Source: Pseudopithomyces maydicus
Taxonomy: Eukaryota > Ascomycota > Dothideomycetes > Pleosporales > Didymosphaeriaceae
Length of the DNA: 64,000 bases
Direction: 5' to 3'
NCBI GenBank assembly: GCA_026873275.1
Contig: JANTUC010000015.1
Coordinates: forward strand, 1,364,001-1,428,000
The position numbers and the translations under genes are program-made. This document shows positions 12,214 through 23,207 of this stretch, in pieces (the stretch's first letter is position 1; every line of letters begins with the position of its first letter). The notes under the pieces are model-generated. The model did no database searches. It saw only the letters and a list, made by a program, of their open reading frames with translations, and had not been told where the DNA came from.

Positions 12214-12681
12214 CTACCTCGGCCACCAGCTGTTCCACCCAAACTCTATCCTTCCAACCCTCTGACAATGGGTAGATATTTCCTGCATTCCACTTCGTGT
12301 CTGATGACACTGGGTAGGCATGCTGGGTCGGCGAAAAGATGTCACAAAATTTGTCTTCCCAACTTCACCACATGGGTTGTACTTACATACCGCGCAGCGG
12401 AGAGGCCCACTTACAATTCTAGATCGCACGGAGCTTTCGCTATTACCGAGGCCGAAACGCCACTCTTCATCTATATGCTTGCCAGTACAGTTCTCACATT
12501 GTAATTGGGGGCGAGCTGTTGTTGCCGCGCCGCAACTGCTCATTTCTTTCCGCGGACACCCACTCGCAAGCGGTCGCGTACCCGACACCGCGCGTCTAGC
12601 TTCCATCTTCGTTCTAGGGTCCCATGTCGATTGCCTGATCTCAGCCCCGAGATGCCTCGGGCGCACATACCGTACATACAT
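12214..12681 (-). CDS. Doubtful gene with GATA-finger-like C-x2-C pairs
   Basis: A minus-strand open frame whose middle has C-E-N-C, then about nine residues later EEWRFGLGN, then C-A-V-C. C-x2-C, a W-R before a G/N turn and a second C-x2-C is the GATA-type zinc finger layout. However, about 30 residues separate the Cys pairs (17-20 is usual), and a strong donor-like GTAAGTAC directly follows the second pair. The N-terminal part is Arg-rich and not clearly coding. It could be a decayed or multi-exon zinc-finger gene, or chance. Exon structure and start are not established. Confidence 0.25.
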   Translation of the reverse strand: MYVRYVRPRHLGAEIRQSTWDPRTKMEARRAVSGTRPLASGCPRKEMSSCGAATTARPQLQCENCTGKHIDEEWRFGLGNSESSVRSRIVSGPLRCAVCKYNPCGEVGKTNFVTSFRRPSMPTQCHQTRSGMQEISTHCQRVGRIEFGWNSWWPR

Positions 12682-13731
12682 AAGGTTCTAGCATCTCTAT
12701 TATTCATACATAGCGTGGAGTGTAGATAGCACACAGAATACACCAATCTTTCCTCTCAAAACATCCTTCGTGGAACGGCAAGATGTACTGTGCAGTCTGC
12801 AAATCAATCCCATATTTCATGCATACTTTCCAGTGGATTGCAGAATATCTTGCCATCTCAATATCTCGATATGTCCTTCATGGACGTCTTAACCGACGCC
12901 ACGTGTCGATGCTAGCAGTCGCGATATCAATTGCTCAATGTGATGAACATGGAAAGCTCGGAACGCATCAGAGATTGTACCCACACATTCTATTGGCCAC
13001 ACTACGGCAGATGCACGAGATGTAAAATATTCAATCTCCGAGAAAGGAAGTTTCAGAAAAGTCTAGGTTTTGAGATACGTACGTACGCAGTGGGTATTCA
13101 GGAACGCTCATGAATACACCGCGATGAAAACATTTTATTTCCACAATCTCTGCTTTTTTCGATTCATGTAAGACGAGCCTTCCATTGAAAAGGTCTTTCC
13201 AGCCTCTTAATAAGTGGGCCGCTATTTCTTTTTGGCTTCGTACGATGCCATCCTAGCTGCGGCAACTTATCCCCGGATCTGACCGTTCCCCTAGAACATT
13301 CAAGACAACCTAATTCTGCAAAGTCTCCCCATCAGTTCCCGCGCATCGCTTTGTCAATGAAGCCATATCTATATAAGGCATGATGCGAGTCATGAGCAGC
13401 GGCCGACTATTTTGCACAATCTTTTTGCCTTTAGAGAATCCACCCCACAAGGGGCGGCGAGATGCCTCCGCGTTCTTTTCTAAAAGAATTTAGTGTATGT
13501 TCTAGGGCGTCCACGTGCCTAAGGAAATGGCATAATAAGGCTGTCTTACCGCTCATATCAGTTGACAAGGTTGGCCGTTCGCTTTGTGACAGCCTTCCCA
13601 GCGTCTTCCTAGTTCCTATTGCTCGCTGACATCGCCGTTGGTTTCATCAAAATTAAGGGTTTGGAATGACAACATTTTCCAAGCAAATCATCTAATAAAC
13701 TTTCGCCTGTGAGCATCTGTTTTGCGTCAGT
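12682..13731. other. Non-coding stretch upstream of tyrosinase
   Basis: No supported gene. An ATATAAGG element at about 13371-13378 lies 355 bases before the tyrosinase ATG and could be a TATA box with a long leader. Confidence 0.45.
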
Positions 13732-15138
13732 ATGAAGCTTTCAACGTTCGCTGCAGCCGCGGTGCTCGGCAGTGCCATTGGAGCACCATTGGACGAAGTC
13801 TCTCCGCGTAGAGCTCTAGCTAGATCTCCCGCACCTCCCGCACCCCCGCGCCTCCCGCAGGTGGACCTCCCGCAGTCGGCGGCCCAAGCAGCAGCATCAA
13901 AACGGATGCCTTGGCATTGAAGGGTGGTCTGAATTTGGCTGCATATCTTGTGGCTCATGGTCTGCCGAACACTGTCTGCAACAAAGAGAATGCAGCGGTG
14001 CGACGCGAATGGTAAGGAGCGTAAACCAATATCCAACAAAGTAAGCTGACACATAAACAACAGGTCGACCTTCACACCTCAAGAGAAAAAGGATTACATT
14101 AGCGCAGTCCAATGCTTGACCAAAAAGCCTTCAAAGACCCCGTCTTCTGTGGCGCCTGGTGCGAAGACTCGATATGATGATTTTGTAGCCACACACATTA
14201 ATCAAACTTTGAGCATCCACGGAACTGTAAGTGCAGCAGATTCCGAGAAGGAAACATCGTCTGATTTATCTAGGGCAACTTCCTCTCGTGGCATCGATAC
14301 TTCACCTGGTCATATGAGCAGACACTCAGAAAAGAGTGTGGGTACAAGGGGTCGCAGCCTTACTATAGCTGGCCAAAGTGGGCAGCCGATCCGACCAAGT
14401 CTCCAATCCTCGATGGCAGTGATTTGAGCTTGTCGGGAGATGGAGCACCCCAACCTGGCCGCAACAACACTTGCATTCCCTCGAATGATCTTTGCCAGAT
14501 TAGCCTGCCACCAAGCAACGGTGGAGGCTGTGTGACATCTGGCCCTTTCAAAGAGTGAGTGACCATCTATCAATCTCATGAAATACGACTAATACCTGAG
14601 TAGCTTCCAGGTCAACCTTGGCCCCGTTTCCCCTGGGCTGACTGATATTAAACCGAACCCCAATGTCACCGGTCTCGGTTACAACCCGCGCTGTCTCCGT
14701 CGCGATATCTCTAAGGCTGCCAGTTCCAAGTGGAGTACAGATGAGCAAGTATCCTCTCTCATTACCGACTTCAAGGACTTTGAATCTTTCTCCACCAGAA
14801 TGCAGGGAGATTTTCCAAATGGATTCCTCGGAGTCCATACCGCTGGTCACTTCACGGTTGGCGGTGACCCTGGAGGCGATCTATTTGCCTCTCCCGGTGA
14901 CCCATACTTCTTTTTGCACCACGCCATGATTGACCGGGTCTGGTGGATCTGGCAGAACCAAGACATTGCAAAGAGACAGTATGCCATTGGCGCTACTATC
15001 ACTCTCAATAACCAGCCGCCTAGCAGAAATGCTACATTGGATGATACATTGGATTTGGGGTTCATTGGTGTTGACACCATAACCATCCGGGATGCGAGCA
15101 ACACACTCGGAGGACCATTCTGTTACATTTATGTATAA
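13732..15138 (+). CDS. Short secreted tyrosinase, about 419 aa; one-base frame break in exon 1
   Basis: Exons 13732-14011, 14064-14226, 14274-14554, 14604-15138. Binuclear copper monooxygenase that hydroxylates monophenols and oxidises diphenols. It begins with a signal peptide (MKLSTFAAAAVLGSAIGAP). The Cu-A site is spread over T-H-I-N-Q, S-I-H-G and S-W-H-R-Y; the Cu-B site is G-V-H-T-A-G-H and F-L-H-H-A-M-I-D-R-V-W. The C-terminal latency domain of long tyrosinases is absent, as in the short secreted class. Exon 1 is one base short: the start frame runs into a stop at 13920, whereas the conserved part (KTDALALKGG onward) lies in the frame reached if the C5 run at 13843-13847 had one more C. 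No intron can explain it. A base-calling gap is likelier than a true pseudogene because all downstream exons are intact. Confidence 0.85.
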
Positions 15139-16049
15139 TTATGGTCTGGCCGTCAATGGCTGCATCCACCTTCTCTTCTACTGATGAGTTTCACATTAAA
15201 TTGTATATATTATTACCATACTAAGTAGACTTAATCACTTAGTTTATTAATATGGTCAAATAGAACGCGTGTTTTGCACGATGACTTAACGTTTTCTTGT
15301 GACTGCAACATTTAATCTGATTTCTTTGCTAGCCATGGAGGGGGAAATGTGTATCAGGAGTTCTTGCTGAGGTGGGCTATTGCAAATATAACAAAATCTA
15401 TACTCATAATTATAACAGATTGAGCTTCATTCACAAATTTGCTTGTATTTACGGGAGGAGTATACAGATGTAGGAAGTCACCACCAATGCCCTATCATCT
15501 GCCGAAAAATCATGCTAATGCTGACCATAATTATTATAGTTAACGCACATCAATAGCTATATCGCTTGGAATTACCATCTAACTTTGTTGGAATGCCATT
15601 TCGTTTCAGCTTCACCGGTGTCAACCATCGAATGGCTGGACCATACATTCTTTGAATACTTCCCTCGACCGACTCCCTGTGAATTGGGGATGACAGCTTT
15701 TGGAATACATGATACAGGAATGAGGTATATACAATCAAAGGACTTCATATATATAATTAATTATATGTGTTGACTTGCAGACTTCATCGAGCCGAACATT
15801 CATGCCTATTCGCCACCAGTCCATGTGTCCAACCAGAAAGCACCCGAATGCCCGTTCAAGAGAATAGTCAAAATACAAGGGGCACTACTTCAGCTTCTCT
15901 CTAGAGTGAATAAAGGCTTGGTATGAAGGAAGAACAGCTCAAATATCAGAAAGGCACCATATCGCTGTTGTCAAATCAAGCATGGAAAGCTTGGCCACAG
16001 AAGCCTTAACATATCGTCATCTTGATGAGATCTCTTATAGCATGCCCGA
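15139..16049. other. 0.9-kb AT-rich intergenic region
   Basis: No supported gene; AT-rich sequence between convergent genes. Confidence 0.5.
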
Positions 16050-17063
16050 TCATACACCCTTGACTGCAAATATCCTGAAGGCTCCTGTGCAGATTGAGCT
16101 AAAAGCCTCTGTTATGAGATTTGCAGAGCAAAACATACCAGCCCACTCGTTGAGATCAACATCTCGGAAACTCGTTTTCATACCCTCCAAAACACCAACA
16201 TCGCTCTGTTTGCTACTGCAACATCCTCCACCACTCACTTTCGAAATGAATATATCACTAGATTTTTCTCCGGTTGATTCACAGCAGCTCAAGTCTACAT
16301 CCGCTTGGTCGCCAGTCCGCGTATACACGTTGAGATCCATCTCCGAATCCAACACCACAGCTCCTCTAAACCCTGCTTCCTCCAACCACGTCTCGTAGTC
16401 CTCTTTCTTACTCGCACCAGCAATACACCCTACATAAAGCGCTAGATCGCTCTTCATCTGCTCGGGCAATTCTTTTCTAGCCAAGATATCCGAAACAGCA
16501 ACCCGCCCACCCGGTTTAAGCAGCCTGAACACCTCCTTGAAAACCCAATGCTTCTCAGCATCCGGCACTAGATTGATCACACAATTCGAGATGACCACAT
16601 CAGCAACGGCATCCGGGAGCGCAACCTGCGTTATTCGCGATGACACAAACGAAGTGTTCTGCGTTTCTATCTTCGCTGCGTTATTCCGGGCTTTTGTCAG
16701 CATGTCCTAGCCACCTATAAGAACAATGTTATTAGAAAAGGGCAGGGTGATGTAGCGAACGGACTTCGTTCATATCAACGCCAATGACATGGCCCTCGGC
16801 ACCGACTTTCCTCGCGGCGAGGAAACAGTCGAAGCCGGCTCCGCAACCGAGATCGATGACGGTTTCTCCGGGTGAGAGGCTGGCGAGGGCGAGGGGGTTG
16901 CCGCAGCTGACGCCGAGATTGGATTCTTGGGGGACGGAGGTTAGGTCTGAGGGGAGTAGCCGAAGGCTTGGGCGATGGTGGAGGTATAAGAGGGGGACGA
17001 GGGGGATAGGACGGTGTGGCTGTAGCGGTCGCGAACGGCGTTGTAGATGCTTTCTGAGTCCAT
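16050..17063 (-). CDS. Arsenite S-adenosylmethionine methyltransferase, about 318 aa; one-base frame break
   Basis: Minus strand, exons 17063-16765 and 16706-16050 (donor GTCCGT). It transfers methyl groups from SAM to trivalent arsenic, a detoxification route. The SAM-binding motif is VIDLGCGAGFD; the later SNCVINLVPD and EVFRLLKPGGR segments are typical of the AS3MT/ArsM family. Arsenic-binding Cys candidates are in LGVSCGNPL, in SNC and in YVGCIAGA; a C-terminal GGGCC adds a further vicinal pair. Exon 1 is 299 nt, one short: the frame from the ATG ends in a stop after GYSP, and DLTSVPQESNLG continues in the next frame. The break is at the G4 run 16951-16954 (C4 on the coding strand). The Met at 17063 shares a 297-base region with the divergent bZIP gene. 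Confidence 0.85.
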
Positions 17064-17360
17064 GTTAATAGATTAAGGATTTGTGATTCTTGACAGTGAA
17101 GGTAGAAAAAGACAATGAGGAGATTGCTGAAAGTTAGGAAGTGCGAAGTTATATACCTGGTGTACTTTAGATATTGTTACACCAGCATTCGATCTGTTTG
17201 CCATGATATAGCGTGCCGATTGCCTACAATGGAATTGATCTGTCACCGCTGTCATCAATATCGCAAGTATTTCATCCACGCAGCCATTCTATCTAACTCC
17301 TAGGTCGACCTCTGAATGGCCCAGCCCTCTCCCCGGCGTTACCGGAGCTAACCCATCGAT
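17064..17360. promoter_or_regulatory. Divergent promoter between arsenite methyltransferase and bZIP factor
   Basis: The 297 bases separate two divergent start codons, so both promoters must overlap here. I see no unambiguous TATA box or AP-1 site by eye. Co-regulation is inferred from position only. Confidence 0.5.
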
Positions 17361-18296
17361 ATGTCACCGCGTTCCACCCATCCCTCACACACGCAACGTC
17401 TCAAATCCCAGGCCTCCAAAACCTCACCCAACAAACACCAACACGCTCAATCACCCTCCATTCTCTCTCCCTCGTCCAACCCATACCATACATACCATGC
17501 TCACCCACCCATCACAATGTCTCCCGTAACCTCGCCCACCTCAAGTTCCGCCTCCAGCGCCAGCTCCCCGCCCTCTTCGTCCTCCCCGCCAACCCACAGA
17601 CAAACACAAAACCGCACCCGCACCCGCGTCTCTGCAGAGCATACCCTCACCCGCGTCCGCGAAAACCAGCGCCGCCACCGCGCCCGCCGAAAGGACTACA
17701 TCGCATCGCTCGAGCAGAAGCTCGCCGAGACCGAAGCCCAGCTCGCGGATGCCCGCGCCGAGATCGCGGTCCTCCGTCGCGAACGCGAGCGCGACCGAGC
17801 ACCCGAACAGCAGTACCTCGATGCGGGCGTTCACGAGGAGATGATGGCGCTGGAGCGCCTTGTTGATGCGCTGCCTGCGCCGGGGATGGATGCTATTTTT
17901 GCGGTGCCGGCGCGACTGTCGCTTGGGGCGCCGGTTGCGGTGGCTCCTTTGCAGGACCAATCTACATTCGTCGAGTCAGGCGACGAATTAGCGATTACAG
18001 CGACGACGGGGCCGCCGCCGTGCTGCGAGGACCAGGCTGTGCAACCTGCGAGGGTGCCCGAGTCAGTGGAGTGCTCGTCGTGTCATGAGCGGCCGGCGCC
18101 GGCGCCTACGGAGAGCACGACGCTGTGTGCGCAGGCGTACGTGTTGATCGCACAGCAGAACTTCCGGGGGATAGATGCGGGGACGATACGGTTGTGGTTG
18201 TATCAGGGGTATAGGAGGGCGAAGCGGGAGGGCGAAGGGTGTAGGGTGGAGAATGGGGCTTTGTTCCGGTTGTTGGATTATATCAGTGGCGTGTAG
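17361..18296 (+). CDS. bZIP transcription factor with C-terminal Cys cluster, 311 aa
   Basis: Single exon. A Ser/Pro-rich N-terminus of about 90 residues is followed by the basic region RVRENQRRHRARRKDYI (about 98-114) and a heptad zipper (about 117-145) with Leu at several a/d positions; R-E-N-Q-R-R-x-R-A-R-R is the fungal bZIP signature. The C-terminal part carries Cys at 221, 222, 238, 241, 256 and 294, including CC and C-S-S-C, then a conserved-looking block from AYVLIAQQNF to the end. Clustered Cys allow metalloid or redox sensing, as in Yap8- and Yap1-type regulators, but that is inference. Its position head-to-head with an arsenite methyltransferase suggests it may regulate that gene. 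An alternative start at Met53 would remove only disordered sequence. Confidence 0.85.
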   Translation: MSPRSTHPSHTQRLKSQASKTSPNKHQHAQSPSILSPSSNPYHTYHAHPPITMSPVTSPTSSSASSASSPPSSSSPPTHRQTQNRTRTRVSAEHTLTRVRENQRRHRARRKDYIASLEQKLAETEAQLADARAEIAVLRRERERDRAPEQQYLDAGVHEEMMALERLVDALPAPGMDAIFAVPARLSLGAPVAVAPLQDQSTFVESGDELAITATTGPPPCCEDQAVQPARVPESVECSSCHERPAPAPTESTTLCAQAYVLIAQQNFRGIDAGTIRLWLYQGYRRAKREGEGCRVENGALFRLLDYISGV

Positions 18297-18582
18297 TGGA
18301 TGAGAGGAAAGGAAAGGAGAGGAGAGGAGAGAAAGGGAGATTGCGAGCGAGATGGAGAGATGGAGTTTGATACCTATTGGCGTTCATGATACCCACGGCT
18401 TTCCAGCGACAGAGAAACAAACGACGTTGAACATTTTTTATTTGATTGAAAAAAGTCCTGTGAAATAGCTACCTATACGCTATGCAGTTACGCCTTTGAA
18501 CCAGAGTTGATATAAACCTGACCTATATCATCATGAGTGAAATCGAGCATTACATCGTGAACCGTCAGACATGGAGACCCTC
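18297..18582. other. Convergent spacer with purine-rich run
   Basis: Holds a GGAAA/GGAGA simple-sequence run at about 18300-18350 just after the bZIP stop, then the 3' flank of STI1. Confidence 0.5.
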
Positions 18583-20481
18583 CTAGCGACCCATGCGGAT
18601 GACGCCAGCTGCCATCAGCTTCTGCACCTTGGACCGGATGTTTGCGTTCTTGAGGTGCTCTTGCAGGGCGGCGGGGTCGTCCTTGGCCTGTTGCAGGATA
18701 CTCTGCATGATGGGATCTTGAAGAATCGAGACAATCTAGAAAAAGTTAGAACCGTGAAAGATATGCTGGGACAGATGAATGAACTTACCTCAGGGTCCCT
18801 CTGGATGCGCTCCATCGTCTCTTGTTCCGTCTCGCCTTCGCGTGCCGAGTACTGAGCTTGCAGCGCCTTCTGCTCCTGCTGCTGGATCTCGCGCGCGTTC
18901 TTGCCGTCCTCGTCGTGCTCCGCAGCCTCAGCGCATGTGTCGATACACTTGTTGTACTCGCGCATGGCAAAGTATGCCTGTGCCTTACGTAGGTACGCAC
19001 GGATGAACTTGGGATCGCGCTTGATCGCCTCGTCGCAGTCCTGGACAGCCGAAGGGAAAGTCAGGAGCTTGATGAAGCAGGCTGCGCGGTTGGAGTAGCC
19101 ACGGGGGTCCTCGGGTGCGCGCTTGATCATCTCGCTGTAGGCCTCGACGGCAGCGGGCCAGTCCGCCTCCTTGAACTTTGCGTTTCCGAGTTCGCGGGCC
19201 TTCTCAGCTTCCTCAGGGTTGATGTATGACTCCTTCTCCTTCTTGATCTTGGCCTTCTCGGCAGCTCGCAGCTTCGCGAGGACCTCTGGTGTCTTGTGCT
19301 CCGTCTGCGCCTTCTGGTAGTAGAGGATGGCGTTGGCCAGATCACCCTGCTTCTCGTATGAGGTACCGATGCGAGCGAATGCCTTTGCAATGATCTTGAA
19401 GTCCGCATAAACCTCCCGACCGTATTCAACAGCTTCGTTGCAAGCCTCGATGCAGCCCTGGTAGTCACCCTTCTCGAACTTGGCCGCACCCAGATTCGTC
19501 TTGTACGTGATGTCCTTGTGCGTCTCCCATGCCTTCTCGTACTGCTCGATAGCCTCATCAAACTGACGCTTCTTGTAGAACTCAGTGCCCTTCTTCTTGA
19601 TCTCATCAGCCTTGGCCTTGGCCTCCTTAGCCGCTTTATCCTCCTCGGTCTCTTCGGAGACGGGCTCGGGCTCAGGCTCCTTCTTGGGCTCTTCCTTTTG
19701 CGGCGGCTTGTAGTCGGGCATCTCGACGTCCTCCTCTACTTCTCCGGAAGCGTTGGCTCGTTGGGCACCTGCAGGAGGCTCGCCGAACTGCATATCAATG
19801 CCCAGCAACACACTCATAACCTGTAGGAAACGAGGATCCTGCATTGCCAATCCGACATCGTTGGGGTTCTTCTGTAGCTGCTGAAGCTTACCCATGAATT
19901 CGGCATCGGCAAGGAGAGGAGCGGTCTTCGGGTTGCTGGCGAGTTTCTGGAACATTTGAGGGTCGTTGAACATGCCACCGAGACCACCAGAAGCATCACC
20001 ACTGACGCCATCAGCTCGTGCTTCGGCTTCAATGGCGCGCTTGACTGAGTCGAGGCCGGACTTCGCCTGTGCGTTGTTTGCATCGAGCTTCAAGGCCTGT
20101 TCGAAAGCATCCGTTGCACCCACTGCTACCATTAGCAATGCACACGTAGTTTGTTGTAGGTGAATTCCGTACCGAGGTCGCCGCCACCGTGTAGCGCCGT
20201 GCCCTTGCGGCCCCAGCCCTTTGACCAGTCCGGCTTGATTTCAACCACCTTGTTGGCGTCGTCCAGTGCCTTTGTGTAATCCTTCAAAGAGGCATACGCG
20301 CCCGATCTGTTCGAGTAGAGCACATGATTTGTAGGGTCGATCTCAATAGCCTGTGAGAACTTCTCGCTGCGAGCTTGTGAGCATTTGCGCCACTTTTGGA
20401 TTGGCGGGGAACCTACATGGACTCTGCGAACTTCTTCTCCGCAAAGAGCTTGTTGCCCTCCGCCTTGAGTGCGTCGGCCAT
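18583..20481 (-). CDS. STI1: Hsp70/Hsp90 co-chaperone STI1 (Hop), 581 aa
   Basis: Minus strand, exons 20481-20417, 20366-20173, 20122-18789, 18735-18583; the frame closes exactly. Cytosolic adaptor that binds Hsp70 and Hsp90 C-termini through TPR domains and passes clients between them. Domain order: TPR1 (about 1-120, starting MADALKAEGNKLFAEKKF), the first STI1/DP motif around MFNDPQMFQKLASNP (about 140-195), an acidic linker rich in E/P/K, TPR2A (about 260-375), TPR2B (about 395-515), and a final DP2 domain (SILQDPIMQSILQQAKDDP) ending in the usual IRMGR-like tail. The length matches the family (about 580 aa). Divergent from the FolB-type gene, 471 bases apart. Confidence 0.96.
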
Positions 20482-20952
20482 TGCGAATAGAGATTATAGG
20501 TGAAGAGAGGTATGATAGGGCTCGTGATCCGTTCGGCGCTTGTGGCAGGCAGCGGTTGTGTGGTAAATAAATGTTCGGCGACGCAGCTTCTAGTGGATTC
20601 TATAGGATGGAGCTCTGCTGCAGCCCCGCTATCACCCAGACGGGGAAGGCGCCCCATTGCTGCAGTGTGCAGTGTGCGCTTAGGGCTGAAGGGCGCTGGG
20701 ATATAACAACATGTGCATCATCACTCTCAGACAAGTCGTTTCTAGGGCTGTGCACGAGTAAAAGAGAAGGCTCGGGTCGATACTTGTTTGGTCAAGGGCT
20801 TAATCCAGTGTGACCTGACGTTTCAGTAAACCTATCTTGTAAGTGTTTCCCTTCCTTTTCGAGTCATCCATACTTGTGAAGCTAACTGGACATCTCTTAT
20901 GGAGAGTCGCATCTACCCGTGGACGCTGTACATTTAACACACTTTGAAAGCC
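20482..20952. promoter_or_regulatory. Divergent promoter between STI1 and FolB-type gene
   Basis: 471 bases between two divergent ATGs. I could not identify a definite heat-shock element or TATA box by eye. Confidence 0.4.
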
Positions 20953-21817
20953 ATGGTTGCTCTTCCGCGCTCCAGATGGGAAGCTCAGCCCACACAGCTG
21001 GCTACTACAGACAAAATCACTGTTCGCAATCTGCAAGCCACGGTGAATGCTGGTGTGGATGTCTGGGGCCGAGTCAAATCACAACGGGCTCTCATTTCTG
21101 TTACACTGTCACTAGCCAAGCCTTTCGAGTCGGCTGCCGAAACCGATGTCGTTGACAATAGCACGGTGCATTATGGAAAACTGAGCAAGGACATCCAAGC
21201 ATGCATCCAAGATTTTGCTGCGAACTCCGATGCAGAAAACCGAAAGACAACATCCGATCTCATGCTAGCTATCCATGAACAGATCAGGCAGAAAACAGTA
21301 CCCGACAACAAGCTTTTGGGCGCAGTCGAAGTTGACATCTTCTACCCAAAGGGCAGTATGCTTGGAGATGGGGCTGGGTACACCTTAGGCCACAGCCTTG
21401 CTTCCTCGGATGTCTACACCCAGCTTTACCTTCGCAATGTTCGAGTGCCATGCTTGATCGGCGTCAACTCTAATGAAAGATTGCAAAAGCAGCCTGTGGT
21501 GATCAATCTTTGGATTGAACCTGTGTCAGTGGCACGAAGCGAGGATTACCCAAAGTTGGAGAGTGCTGTTGTGGAGGTAAGACAAGGGCTCATGATGGAT
21601 AGAGTGAACCGAGCTAACGATGATCGAGGTTGTTACCAATTCCTCATTCGAGACGCTCGAATCCCTGACTACCACAATTGTACAGCAACTTGGGCCCATG
21701 TTCACCGACAAGACCGACGAGAACGTCAAGGAGTACATAAGACTCCAAATCGAAAAGCCACACGCAGTACCTGCGGCGGATGCGCCCTGCATCGAGATCT
21801 TTAGACCGCTTCGGTAA
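20953..21817 (+). CDS. Dihydroneopterin aldolase (FolB)-domain protein, 270 aa
   Basis: Exons 20953-21576 and 21629-21817; a 52-base intron in phase 0. Two FolB-like halves are visible: DKITVRNLQATVNAGVDVWG opens the first (about 20-130), and QLYLRNVRVPCLIGVNSNER with VVINLWIE opens the second (about 155-265), ending near EKPHAVPAADAPCIEI. FolB cleaves 7,8-dihydroneopterin to 6-hydroxymethyl-dihydropterin in folate synthesis. In fungi this activity normally sits in the trifunctional Fol1 protein, so a stand-alone two-domain protein like this may be a paralogue with another pterin role. Catalytic residues could not be verified by eye. The first true ATG is 20953. Confidence 0.85.
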
Positions 21818-23207
21818 AAGCAAGTCTTGGACTCTCCAGGTGCATGCTCTTGGCGTAGCGAAAGCACAGATAGTGAGGAAATTCAACACCTCAGGGCTCG
21901 TACCACGCAGGTGGATGTCGAATTCGCAGTTCGCCATTCGAAGGATAGATTAGCGAAGCGTGGAGGTGGGATGTTCGGAGCTGGCATAACCCCTGGACCG
22001 GAGAGTCGTAGTGCGGCTCCACCCACGTCCGTCTATCGAAGTTGTGAACTATCGATGGTCATGTCGATAGGCTTTTGGGGATGGCAAACAGAAAAAGGAG
22101 TGATACTCGCCAGCTGCACCCTCGTTGCGTTGCATGGTGATCTAATGTGCAGTTGACGGTGTAATAACAAGGAATGCAACCACGGTAGAGTTGATCAACG
22201 TGTCGGTAGCGTCTTGTTTCTGTGAAGGGTGCGTCGTCAAGCTAACCAGTTCCCCACGTGGGCACACCGCTACACACGGCCGCGCGTGGGCTATTCAGCC
22301 ACCTGATGGTTCGTATGGCGTGGCGCCTCTCAACGCCTCTCGACGCCTCTCGGGAGGGTCTCGCTCGGGGCGAATTTCCTCGTCGCCAGTGCACATTGCG
22401 GCCATGATCAACGCCCTAGTCGGAAGAGTTGCGATGCTAAGCGACAGGCGCTCCAGACTGCACGTCGGGGTAACTGTTGGGCGAATTCTCGCCAGGCCAT
22501 AGCGTCATAACCGCTGGCGACCGCTGGCGATCCACGGACTGACCGCCTTCCGCCCCTGCTCGGGCTGGGCTTCCGCGCGCGGGTTGCAAGCCACCTGGAG
22601 GCTGGAGCGAGGACGGTTGACATGGGCGTTTGATGAATTTGCACCTGGGGAGCTCTGACCACCCCGTCTAGCCTCAACAACAATTGTGCATCGTGAGCCG
22701 GGCTCGCTCTGGCTGGCGGTTGGCAGTTGGCAGTTGCAAGGGGACGGTATCGCTGCAACAGTCGCCACCCGGCATGTGTGTGTGTGTGGTGAAGATATTT
22801 TCGAATCCTTGCCCAGGTCGCGGATGCGGCACGATGACGAGCGAGGGGTGAGGGGTATGATTTGGCGAGCTGCACGCCTCTGGGAGCTCGAGATGCATAT
22901 CAAAACATTGGATTCGCTGCCCCTATACCAAAGCAGCAGTCCATCTCGATCTTCTGGTATAAAGCTGGCTGGCTGAGCAGCGGACCCACGGCAGCCTCCT
23001 CGACCTCCACGCACTCGACTATTCCCTATCTATATCGTTGGCCCAGCACCTGCACGTTCTCGCCTGCCCCACGTTCGTGCAGCTACCCGCACTAGCCCGT
23101 CGCGCCTGCCCTGGAGTCCAAGTGGCCGCGCTGCTGCTTCGCTCCTAAATACATACCTGCTTCCTCCCTCCTGTCTTCTCTGCATCTCACATCACACTCC
23201 TCTCACC
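21818..23207. other. 1.4-kb GC-rich region without a supported gene
   Basis: Open frames on both strands here are long only because of high GC; none shows a motif. It contains a short (TG)n run near 22780 and a 10-bp tandem repeat at 22324-22353. The 3' end is the pyrimidine-rich leader of the UGPase gene. Confidence 0.45.
22324..22353. repeat. Three imperfect 10-bp tandem copies
   Basis: Unit close to ACGCCTCTCG, three times in a row with one or two mismatches. Confidence 0.6.

Noticed and set aside
13732..13920. Separate 62-aa secreted peptide
   Set aside because: It is the signal peptide and start of the tyrosinase, ended early by the one-base break.
22505..23014. Minus-strand frames before UGP1
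   Set aside because: Ser/Arg/Pro-rich, no motif, lie in the probable UGP1 promoter and leader.
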